Shown one piece after another: positions 1 to 5,516 of a stretch of DNA of 5,516 nucleotides (its first letter is position 1; the number at the start of each line of letters is the position of its first letter). Both the position numbers and the translations under genes were made by a program. The notes below the pieces were generated by a model, which searched no databases, had not been told where the DNA came from, and was given only the letters and a program-made list of their open reading frames with translations. The stretch comes from Caldisericota bacterium (GTDB lineage: Bacteria; Caldisericota; Caldisericia; Cryosericales; Cryosericaceae), in assembly GCA_026390245.1 (NCBI GenBank), contig JAPLGI010000048.1, positions 1-5,516 of the forward strand. Reading direction: 5' to 3'.

Positions 1-1
1 G

Positions 2-880
2 GGAACGAAAGGCAATCAGCCTCATTCACTCGTGATGAGCGCGACGCCGATCCCAAGAACACTCGCCCTGACGATCTATGGCGATCTCGACATCTCGGAA
101 TTGCCGGAGAAACCCCCGGGCCGGCTGCCGATTCAGACACGTCTCGTCACGGCCGCGGAACGCGACATTGCGTATGCCATAGTTCGTGAACAGGTAACCA
201 GGGGCAAACAGGCATTCATCGTTGTCCCCGCCATCGATCCGGCTTCAGAGGAGGGTAGCGGTACTGCTTCAGTTGAGGAAACGATGCGGGAGCTGGGTCA
301 GGGCAACCTCAAGGGACTGCGCCTTGCTTCGCTGCACGGACGCATGAAGAGCACTGACAAGGAAGCTACCATGAGTGCCTTCCGCTCGGGTGCTCTGGAT
401 GCGCTGATTGCAACGACAGTCGTCGAGGTCGGCGTAGACGTGCCAAACGCGAGCGTCATGGTCATAGTGGATGCAGAGAGATTCGGGCTTGCCACGCTCC
501 ATCAGCTTCGCGGGAGAGTCGGCCGAGGCTCCTCCGTTTCCCACTGCCTTCTCATCCAGGGAGTCCCGACGGCCGAAGGCACGGAGCGCCTGCAGGTGCT
601 CGTGGACTCGGATGACGGGTTTCAGATAGCGGAGGAGGACCTGAAGCTGCGGGGGCCCGGCGACATTCTTGGAACGGTCCAGCATGGCTTTGATGTTCCC
701 CTGTTCGGGTCAACGGCTTTGCTGACGTACCGCGACCTCTCGGCGCTTCCGGAAATCCGGAAAGCTGCCTCAGAGCTCCTTGAAAGCGATCCGGCGCTTG
801 GTGCACCGGAACACGCCGATCTGTCCCGCATGCTGTGTCTCCGGTATCCGCCTTCGAGGGCGGGCTTGGAGGACAACTGA
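2..880 (+). CDS. recG: ATP-dependent DNA helicase RecG, C-terminal part (5' end outside window)
   Basis: RecG is a superfamily 2 DNA translocase that remodels stalled replication forks and Holliday junctions in the cytoplasm. The reading frame is open from base 2, and the residues before the first possible start (GTG 32) already match the family, so the window cuts the gene and GTG 32 is internal. Visible motifs are SATPIPRT (motif III, bases 38-61), the conserved YGDLD just after it, LHGRM (332-346), the motif V block ATTVVEVGVDVPNAS (410-454), and the motif VI arginine fingers QLRGRVGRG (503-529). The RecG-specific TRG block follows at 614-664, with DGF, AEEDL and LRGPGD, then LGT.Q.G. The wedge domain and Walker A region would lie upstream. 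The stop is TGA 878-880, and rsmD begins one base later. The motif set separates RecG from Mfd, PriA and UvrB. Identification is very secure. Confidence 0.97.
   Translation, partial: GTKGNQPHSLVMSATPIPRTLALTIYGDLDISELPEKPPGRLPIQTRLVTAAERDIAYAIVREQVTRGKQAFIVVPAIDPASEEGSGTASVEETMRELGQGNLKGLRLASLHGRMKSTDKEATMSAFRSGALDALIATTVVEVGVDVPNASVMVIVDAERFGLATLHQLRGRVGRGSSVSHCLLIQGVPTAEGTERLQVLVDSDDGFQIAEEDLKLRGPGDILGTVQHGFDVPLFGSTALLTYRDLSALPEIRKAASELLESDPALGAPEHADLSRMLCLRYPPSRAGLEDN
868..872 (+). promoter_or_regulatory. Shine-Dalgarno of rsmD
   Basis: GGAGG lies inside the last codons of recG, nine bases before GTG 882. It decides the rsmD start: the longer frame, which opens at a TTG near 780, would add 34 residues unlike the family and overlap recG by about 100 nt. 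Confidence 0.75.
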
Positions 881-881
881 C

Positions 882-1487
882 GTGATCATCGGATCAGGCA
901 GACTGAAAGGTCGTTCGCTGAAGACGCTGGGCAAGGAGCCGTGGCTGCGCCCTACGTCTGACAAAGCGCGGGAAGCCGTCATGGACATGCTGCGCCCCGT
1001 TCTATCGCAAGCCCGGTTCATCGACCTGTGCAGTGGCACGGGGGCGATCGGTATTGAGGCAATCAGCAACGGAGCGGCACATGCGACCTTCGTCGATACG
1101 GACAGTCGGTCAATCCGCCTCATCCGGGACAACCTCCAGCTGGTCGGGCTTCAGGAACAGGCTTCGATCGTCAAGGGAGACGCAGATGAATATGCGGGCG
1201 GGTTGCTGGGAACGGAGTTCGACGTCCTCTTCGCAGACCCTCCCTTCGATTCGGGACTGCAGGAGAGCATCCTTGCCACCCTGTCCGAACATTTGCGCGA
1301 TGGGGCAGAAGGCTGTATTATCATCATGGAACATGCATCGCGGACGCCCGTGCACGAACGATATGACGGGCCATCGATCGCCTTGGAGACATACAAGGAA
1401 AGGCGCTACGGAGATGTTGGCATGACATTCTTGCGTGCAACGAAACAGAGAAACGAGGCGAACGGAAGCAATGACCAGACAGCGTAG
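882..1487 (+). CDS. rsmD: 16S rRNA (guanine(966)-N(2))-methyltransferase RsmD
   Basis: RsmD transfers a methyl group from S-adenosylmethionine to N2 of G966 (E. coli numbering) in 16S rRNA of the small subunit. From GTG 882 the protein has 201 residues, close to the usual 180-200. It opens with the family N-terminus IIGSGRLKGRSL, followed by LRPTSDKAREAV (residues about 21-32). The SAM-binding Rossmann motif DLCSGTGAIGIEA lies at about 48-60, with an acidic residue ending the next strand (FVDTD). The catalytic motif ADPPFD, a DPPY/F type used by N-methyltransferases, is near 117-122. A KERRYGDVGMTFL block closes the fold, with a polar tail after it. The start is one base after the recG stop, and the 3' end overlaps the next gene by 17 nt, so translation is probably coupled to both. 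In many Firmicutes coaD follows rsmD; here it does not. RsmD is the best fit among related RNA methylases. Confidence 0.95.
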   Translation: MIIGSGRLKGRSLKTLGKEPWLRPTSDKAREAVMDMLRPVLSQARFIDLCSGTGAIGIEAISNGAAHATFVDTDSRSIRLIRDNLQLVGLQEQASIVKGDADEYAGGLLGTEFDVLFADPPFDSGLQESILATLSEHLRDGAEGCIIIMEHASRTPVHERYDGPSIALETYKERRYGDVGMTFLRATKQRNEANGSNDQTA

Positions 1488-3558
1488 CATAACCCGGTTC
1501 TTGCGCGGGGTTGGCCATGCTATGAGTCTGAAGCTTGGACGGTTCAGGCGGATGGGCATCCTGGTCTTCATTCTGGTGGCACTTCTTTCTGCGGTACTCT
1601 GCGCTCTCCCCTTCATGCCTGTGCGCAGAACCGTTTCTGTGGGCACGGCCATCGATGCCGATCTGGTGTCGAGGCGAGACATCGTCTATGTCGATGGAGT
1701 GCGAACAGAGGACCTCCGCAAACGCGCACGGGACGAAGTCGCCCCCATCTACAAGTTCGACAGTTCGCTGCTCCCCGCAGCCCTCACTTCCTTCGAACAG
1801 ATCGTCACAAAGCTCATCGCAATACGCGTGCAGGATATCACCGCTGACCAGCAGTCTCAGCGCATTGCAGCATTGCTCATGACCTCGGCCGGTGCGACGA
1901 CAAAGTATCTCGCGACGTGCTCGGAGTCAGAGGTTCAATCGGCAAAGACGGCAGCGCGCCAGGCATTGACGACCGTCATGAGTCGCGGCGTCCTTGAGGG
2001 AAGTCTTGCTGCCGCCCGGGAGAGCATCAACACGGAAGTCAAGAACTATGGGATCTCTGAAAATCAGGTACGCTCGGCGTACCTCCTGGCCGCCCGGTTT
2101 GTCTCTTCGAACCTGATGTACGATCAGGAGGCGACTCTGCTTGCTCGTGACAAGGCGGCGTCTTCGGTATCGCCGGTCGTGTCAACCATCCTCGCCGGCA
2201 TCCCCATCGTCAAGAAGGGTACCAAGCTGGACCAGAGCACTGTCGACCTGCTTGCGGGCGCAGGCCTGGTCTGGGGACCTCGTGCACTCCGAAACGTTCT
2301 GTCCCAGGTGCTGGTGGCGTGGGTAGCCTGGATTCTGATTGCGCTTGCAGTCGTCCTACTGGGGTCCGCGAAGACCCGAACTGAACACCTCTTGATGGAA
2401 ACAGCAGTTATCGGCGGTTCCTGCATCGTCATTGGGTGGCTCGCGAGCGGCGTGGCGGCAACGATGACTCCGTTTTTCCTCTGCGTTCTGCTGGGCTTCG
2501 TCTTCTTTGAGGGAGGACTGGCGACAGTCTTCGGGCTTTCGCTGATGGTCATGACCTGGATCATGGTACCGATGCCCGCTGAAATGATTTCGGGGCTTGT
2601 CGTCGGGGCTGTTTCAGTATTCATCGTGATGCGGAAGGCCAACAAGATGAGCGCTCTTCTGCTCGCCGGACCGATTGCGGGCGCGTCGGCCGCCGTTATC
2701 TACGGTGCTCTCGCCGGGCTGAGCGAACAGCAGGTATCCATGATCGCCGCGAATGCCGGCTATCTGGTTGCCGGAGGGATCGTTGCCGCCGTTTTCGCAT
2801 TGGGATTGACCCTGGTTTTCGAACGATTGTTCAACGTCGCTACGGTCATGAGGCTCCGGGAGCTTCTCGATACAGGAAGCAAGCTCCTGGTCCAAGTGTC
2901 AGAGAGCGCTCCGGGAACATACCATCACAGCCTCAACGTGGCCAACCTTGCAGCAGGGGCTGCTCAGCGCATCGGAGCCAACTGGCTGCTGGCACGCGTT
3001 GGGGGGTACTATCATGACATTGGCAAGCTGCTCCATCCGCAGTTCTTCGGCGAGAACCGGGGAGAAATGCCGAACATCCATGAAGACATTCCGCCGGAGC
3101 TGAGTACCAAGGTGATTCTGGAGCACGTGCAGGCAGGCGTAACGATTGCAGTCAGCAATCACCTGCCGCGCGAGGTGGTCGACATCATTGCCGAGCATCA
3201 TGGCACCACGGTTGTCCAGTTTTTCTACGACAAGGCTTCCGCCGAGCAGGCGAACCTCTCTCCCGACACGTTCCGGTACCAGGGACCCAAGCCGCATACA
3301 AGGGAATCCTCCCTCGTGTTTCTCGCGGACGGTGTTGAAGCTGCGGCACGTTCGCTTGCCAGAGTCGACAAAGCGACACTGGAGAGCCTCATTGATTCAA
3401 TCATCAGCGCTCGCATCGCGGATGGTCAACTTGCCGAGTCACAACTCACGCTGGGTGAGATCATCAGTGTCAAGGACTTCTTTCTCACTTCGCTCATCTC
3501 GTTCTACCATGTTCGGGATGCATATCTGATGCCTGAGGAGGCAAATGAAAGAATCTGA
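1471..3558 (+). CDS. pgpH: 7TM-HD family membrane phosphodiesterase, PgpH/YqfF type (probable c-di-AMP hydrolase)
   Basis: Members of this family (Listeria PgpH, Bacillus YqfF) are membrane proteins whose cytoplasmic HD domain hydrolyses cyclic di-AMP. From ATG 1471 the product has 695 residues. One membrane helix (about 28-49) is followed by an extracytoplasmic 7TMR-HDED-like domain (about 50-275), with the typical ARDEVAPIY near 86-94 and a VKKGTKLD stretch. About seven hydrophobic segments follow (281-450), then the HD domain (about 480-685). The metal and catalytic residues are all present: H486 (YHHSL), H515-D516 (YYHDIGK), H552, H576-H577 (EHHGT) and D620 (FLADGVEAA). The family signatures FFYDKA and FRYQGPKPHTRESS are also there. 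The start is uncertain: GTG 1435 and ATG 1522 are in frame, and the Shine-Dalgarno before 1471 is weak (GAGG 1455-1458). The family is certain; c-di-AMP as substrate is inferred from homologues. ybeY follows with an overlap, a pairing known in Firmicutes. Confidence 0.93.
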   Translation: MTRQRSITRFLRGVGHAMSLKLGRFRRMGILVFILVALLSAVLCALPFMPVRRTVSVGTAIDADLVSRRDIVYVDGVRTEDLRKRARDEVAPIYKFDSSLLPAALTSFEQIVTKLIAIRVQDITADQQSQRIAALLMTSAGATTKYLATCSESEVQSAKTAARQALTTVMSRGVLEGSLAAARESINTEVKNYGISENQVRSAYLLAARFVSSNLMYDQEATLLARDKAASSVSPVVSTILAGIPIVKKGTKLDQSTVDLLAGAGLVWGPRALRNVLSQVLVAWVAWILIALAVVLLGSAKTRTEHLLMETAVIGGSCIVIGWLASGVAATMTPFFLCVLLGFVFFEGGLATVFGLSLMVMTWIMVPMPAEMISGLVVGAVSVFIVMRKANKMSALLLAGPIAGASAAVIYGALAGLSEQQVSMIAANAGYLVAGGIVAAVFALGLTLVFERLFNVATVMRLRELLDTGSKLLVQVSESAPGTYHHSLNVANLAAGAAQRIGANWLLARVGGYYHDIGKLLHPQFFGENRGEMPNIHEDIPPELSTKVILEHVQAGVTIAVSNHLPREVVDIIAEHHGTTVVQFFYDKASAEQANLSPDTFRYQGPKPHTRESSLVFLADGVEAAARSLARVDKATLESLIDSIISARIADGQLAESQLTLGEIISVKDFFLTSLISFYHVRDAYLMPEEANERI
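3535..3541 (+). promoter_or_regulatory. Shine-Dalgarno of ybeY
   Basis: GAGGAGG sits within the last codons of the 7TM-HD gene, three bases before ATG 3545. Pairing through its first GAGG gives a six-base spacer. It supports ATG 3545 as the start and makes ribosome re-loading at the overlap plausible. Confidence 0.7.
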
Positions 3559-4054
3559 CCTGTCTGTGCACTGTCGCACCGAAGCGTCGGACCCCGGATG
3601 GCAGGTGGACACCAAGGCTTTGACGGCCCTTGTCGCTGGTATCGTCCGTCTGATGCGGTCAGAACTCGTCGACATCCCGGGAGTTCGAGGCGCAGTCGCC
3701 GTCTCCTGCTATTTCATTGCTGCATCCCAGATGCAGGAATTGAATCGCGACCACAGGGGCAGGAACTCGGTCACCGACATGCTTTCATTCCCTCTGGGCT
3801 ACGCTGCACCTGGAACAGGCTGGGTCCTGGGGGACATTGTCATCTGCATGGATGCGGTAGAGAGCAAGGCTGTCCGCGGCGGAAACAAGATCGAGGACCA
3901 GCTTGCGTTTTCTCTTGTCCACTCAATGCTTCACCTTGTCGGCTTTGACCATATTCGTGCGCAGGACCGCATCCTGATGGAGCGCCGGGAGGAAGATGTC
4001 TTTGCGAATCTGGGGCAGGAACACTCCCACGACGTGGCGAGGAGACGGGCATGA
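3545..4054 (+). CDS. ybeY: Endoribonuclease YbeY (rRNA maturation factor)
   Basis: YbeY is a zinc-dependent endoribonuclease involved in 16S rRNA 3'-end maturation and 70S ribosome quality control. The 169-residue product is slightly longer than the usual 150-160. The hallmark H-x3-H-x5-H zinc site is seen as HSMLHLVGFDH, with H126, H130 and H136. The other family block, LNRDHRGRNSVTDMLSFPL (residues about 66-84), contains the conserved arginine R71 and the TD-LSF core. LGDIVIC follows at 95-101. The start at ATG 3545 has a strong Shine-Dalgarno and overlaps the upstream gene by 14 nt. The stop overlaps the next start as ATGA (4051-4054). The tail after residue 158 (HSHDVARRRA) is basic and not conserved in the family, and its codons also carry the ribosome site for the next gene. 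No phoH/ybeZ, the frequent partner, is adjacent. Identification is secure. Confidence 0.96.
   Translation: MKESDLSVHCRTEASDPGWQVDTKALTALVAGIVRLMRSELVDIPGVRGAVAVSCYFIAASQMQELNRDHRGRNSVTDMLSFPLGYAAPGTGWVLGDIVICMDAVESKAVRGGNKIEDQLAFSLVHSMLHLVGFDHIRAQDRILMERREEDVFANLGQEHSHDVARRRA
4039..4044 (+). promoter_or_regulatory. Shine-Dalgarno of the corC-like gene
   Basis: GAGGAG lies within the ybeY 3' end, six bases before ATG 4051. Together with the ATGA stop/start overlap it indicates translational coupling and fixes the start of the downstream gene. Confidence 0.75.
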
Positions 4055-5337
4055 CGGGACAGCTTGTCGGCCTGATCGTCCTCCTGCTTCTCTCGTTTCT
4101 TTTCTCCATGGTGGAATATGGCTACGTGACCATCACCCCTATGGCTTTGGAGAAAACCGGGGAGTCTCCCGCGCTGTCCGACCGACTGAGAGCGAGGATG
4201 GCGGCCAGTCATGCCATGCTTATCGGTGTGGTGGTCCTGGGCAACAATCTTGCGAATCTCGGCGCGTCCTTCATCTTCGCCCGGGTCGTTCTCACGCTGT
4301 ACTCCCGAGTGAATCCTGACCTGCTCGCGGTTGCCTCGACATTGGTGTTGACAGTTGTTGTCGTCATCTTCGCCGAGACGATTCCGAAATCCATCGGCAA
4401 GGCATTTCCTGAGCAGGTTACGCGCGGAACGGCTGTTCTGCTCTACCCGCTGTACCTCCTGCTCTACCCGGGGGCCCGCGCACTTGCCGCAGTCTCAGGA
4501 GTCTTCACTGGACCTCTGCTCCGACGTGCCAAGCACTCTGGGTACCTGAACGACTCCGACGACTTTCGGTATCTGCTGAAGATGGGGCAGGAGGATGGCG
4601 TAATCGACAAGGAGGAGGAGCGTCTCATCTACAATATCTTCGACTACACAAACACGCTCGCGTATGAAATCATGACGCCGTTTGTCGATGTGACGACAGT
4701 CGACAAGGACGCAGCGATCAGCGAGGTCATCAAGGCCATCAACGAAACCGGTCACTCGCGTCTGCCGGTGATGGACGACGACAATGTTGTGGGAGTTATT
4801 TACGCCAAGGATACGCTCAGAGCGATGGCGGGTGGTGCGGGACCCGGCGTCAAGGCAAGCGGCGTCCTCCGGCAACCCTTCTTTGCTCCAGACACCAAGA
4901 AGATAAGCAGCCTGCTTCAGGAAATGCAGCGACAGCGTATCCAGACGGCTGTTCTCTTTGATGAGTACGGCGCTGTGTCAGGCTTGATCACCGTCGAGGA
5001 CATCCTGGAGGAGGTCTTTGGCGAGATCCAGGACGAGTACGACAAGGAGGCCGCTGAGATCGAGAACGCGGGAGCCGATGCGTTCCTTATCAAAGGCTCC
5101 GTCTCGACCGACAAGGCGTCGGAGCTCTTTCGGACGGAGTTGTCGGGTGAGGACTATGATACAGTTGCGGGGCTCATGCTGTCCGAGATAGGCCGCCTTC
5201 CTCGTGTCGGAGACAAGGTTGAGCGAGCCGGCATTGTTTTCACGGTGGTCAACGTCGTTGGCAAGAGAATCTCCAGAGTGCGCGCAGAGCGATTGCCCAC
5301 GGCTCCAGCGCGCTCCGTCGAGGATGAACAGTCCTAG
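4051..5337 (+). CDS. CNNM/CorC family membrane protein: DUF21, two CBS domains, CorC/HlyC C-terminal domain
   Basis: This family includes bacterial Mg2+ exporters and transport regulators (CorC, MpfA/YhdP-like proteins), often annotated 'hemolysin'. The 428-residue product has the full domain order. The DUF21/CNNM membrane domain (about 1-160) has hydrophobic segments near 4-22, 55-80, 90-110 and 124-147. It carries the family marks S19 and E22, LGNNLANLGAS (63-73) and FAETIPKSIG (107-116). An acidic helical linker (about 168-205, with EDGVIDKEEE) leads to CBS1 (about 207-262: GHSRLPV, YAKD) and CBS2 (about 271-325: DEYGAVSGLITVEDILEEV), a pair that binds adenine nucleotides in homologues. 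The CorC/HlyC domain (about 340-412) ends the protein, with DYDTVAGLML and GRLPRVGD. The usual MTPR opening CBS1 reads MTPF (F211), and FGE is FAE. Proteobacterial YbeX/CorC next to ybeY normally lacks DUF21; this one has it. Ion specificity and transport direction cannot be read from the sequence. Confidence 0.92.
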   Translation: MTGQLVGLIVLLLLSFLFSMVEYGYVTITPMALEKTGESPALSDRLRARMAASHAMLIGVVVLGNNLANLGASFIFARVVLTLYSRVNPDLLAVASTLVLTVVVVIFAETIPKSIGKAFPEQVTRGTAVLLYPLYLLLYPGARALAAVSGVFTGPLLRRAKHSGYLNDSDDFRYLLKMGQEDGVIDKEEERLIYNIFDYTNTLAYEIMTPFVDVTTVDKDAAISEVIKAINETGHSRLPVMDDDNVVGVIYAKDTLRAMAGGAGPGVKASGVLRQPFFAPDTKKISSLLQEMQRQRIQTAVLFDEYGAVSGLITVEDILEEVFGEIQDEYDKEAAEIENAGADAFLIKGSVSTDKASELFRTELSGEDYDTVAGLMLSEIGRLPRVGDKVERAGIVFTVVNVVGKRISRVRAERLPTAPARSVEDEQS

Positions 5338-5378
5338 TGGGCGTGAGTCTTGCATCTGGTGTCAAAAAGGAGAGTAAC
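5338..5378 (+). other. Short intergenic gap before tpiA
   Basis: These 41 bases are the only sizeable non-coding gap in the window. I see no inverted repeat followed by a T run, so no intrinsic terminator, and no convincing -35/-10 pair. The last part holds the tpiA Shine-Dalgarno. The likeliest reading is read-through from the upstream operon into tpiA, though a weak or non-standard promoter cannot be excluded by eye. Confidence 0.5.
5367..5372 (+). promoter_or_regulatory. Shine-Dalgarno of tpiA
   Basis: AAGGAG, within an A-rich stretch (AAAAAGGAGAG), is placed six bases before ATG 5379. It is a near-ideal site, as expected for a highly translated glycolytic gene, and it fixes the start. 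Confidence 0.85.
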
Positions 5379-5516
5379 ATGAAAATCGTCGCAGGAAACT
5401 GGAAGATGTTCAAAACCATTGAGGAGGCCAAGGCTTTCTTTGCAGAGCTTGCTGCCACGATGCCGCCGCAGGGCGAAAAGGTGCGGGTCCTCGTCTTTCC
5501 CAACTATGTCGCACTC
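5379..5516 (+). CDS. tpiA: Triosephosphate isomerase, N-terminal part (3' end outside window)
   Basis: Triosephosphate isomerase interconverts dihydroxyacetone phosphate and glyceraldehyde 3-phosphate in glycolysis and gluconeogenesis in the cytoplasm. Only the first 46 codons of the roughly 250 expected are in the window. They show the first beta strand and active-site loop of the TIM barrel, MKIVAGNWKMFKT, with N7 and K9 at the conserved substrate-binding Asn and catalytic Lys positions. A first helix (EEAKAFFAELAATM) and a second strand (VRVLVFPNYVAL) follow, where the family usually has a V.PP/FP segment. The catalytic His and Glu lie beyond the window. The gene is co-directional with the cluster, 41 bases after the corC-like gene, and has its own strong ribosome site. 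Identification rests on a short but very characteristic N-terminus. Confidence 0.93.
   Translation, partial: MKIVAGNWKMFKTIEEAKAFFAELAATMPPQGEKVRVLVFPNYVAL

Noticed and set aside
269..685. 138-residue antisense frame opposite recG
   Set aside because: It is opposite conserved helicase motifs and shows no domain or convincing ribosome site.
32..880. A complete gene starting at GTG 32
   Set aside because: The codons from base 2 to 31 already encode RecG-like sequence just ahead of motif III, so the gene is cut by the window edge and GTG 32 is internal.
780..881. N-terminal extension of rsmD
   Set aside because: The extra residues (Cys- and Arg-rich) do not resemble the family, they would overlap recG by about 100 nt, and GTG 882 has a well-placed GGAGG and the family's normal N-terminus.
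1110..1682. 190-residue antisense open frame across rsmD and the 7TM-HD start
   Set aside because: It lies opposite two clearly coding genes, shows no recognisable domain and has low-complexity Arg/Ser-rich composition typical of a shadow frame in GC-rich DNA.
2124..2645. 173-residue antisense frame opposite the 7TM-HD membrane region
   Set aside because: Its Thr/Ser/Pro/Ala-rich composition arises from the complement of hydrophobic membrane codons; no motif was seen.
2899..3297. 132-residue antisense frame opposite the HD domain
   Set aside because: The sense frame holds every HD catalytic residue; the antisense product has no recognisable feature.
3146..3529. Same-strand alternate frame within the 7TM-HD gene (also those at 1033-1425, 3598-3948 and 3996-4319)
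   Set aside because: Ser/Arg/Pro-rich products without motifs lie inside genes whose main frame is conserved, so they are best explained as chance open frames.
5338..5378. Terminator or riboswitch in the gap before tpiA
   Set aside because: At 41 nt it is too short for a known riboswitch, and I found no stem followed by a U tract.

Overview
The window is a tightly packed bacterial gene cluster in which all six genes lie on the + strand. The order is recG (3' part) – rsmD – 7TM-HD phosphodiesterase (pgpH type) – ybeY – CNNM/CorC-type CBS membrane protein – tpiA (5' part). By eye the base composition is moderately GC-rich (somewhat over 55%) and looks even across the window, with no sign of an inserted segment. 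I see no mobile element, repeat array, CRISPR, tRNA or rRNA. The phylum cannot be settled from this sequence. A PgpH-type 7TM-HD protein suggests a lineage that uses cyclic di-AMP (Firmicutes-like, Chloroflexi, Thermotogae, Bacteroidota or an uncultured phylum) and argues against an enterobacterium-like proteobacterium.

Layout: bases 2-880 encode the helicase C-terminal half of RecG. After a 1-nt gap, rsmD (16S rRNA guanine-N2 methyltransferase) starts at GTG 882 behind a GGAGG. Its 3' end overlaps the likely start of the 7TM-HD gene (1471-3558) by 17 nt. That gene overlaps ybeY (3545-4054) by 14 nt, and ybeY overlaps the CorC-like gene (4051-5337) through an ATGA junction. A 41-nt gap with a good Shine-Dalgarno then leads into tpiA at 5379, which runs off the window.

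Together the genes cover recombination and fork repair (RecG), ribosome modification and rRNA processing (RsmD, YbeY), cyclic-dinucleotide turnover (7TM-HD), divalent-cation transport or regulation (CorC/CNNM) and glycolysis (TpiA). The spacing suggests one transcript with translational coupling from recG to the corC-like gene. The main point of interest is ybeY. On its upstream side is the 7TM-HD gene, as in Firmicutes, and on its downstream side a corC/ybeX relative, as in Proteobacteria. phoH/ybeZ, the usual partner in both arrangements, is not present next to it. I found well-known families in an uncommon combination, not clear evidence of an undescribed system.
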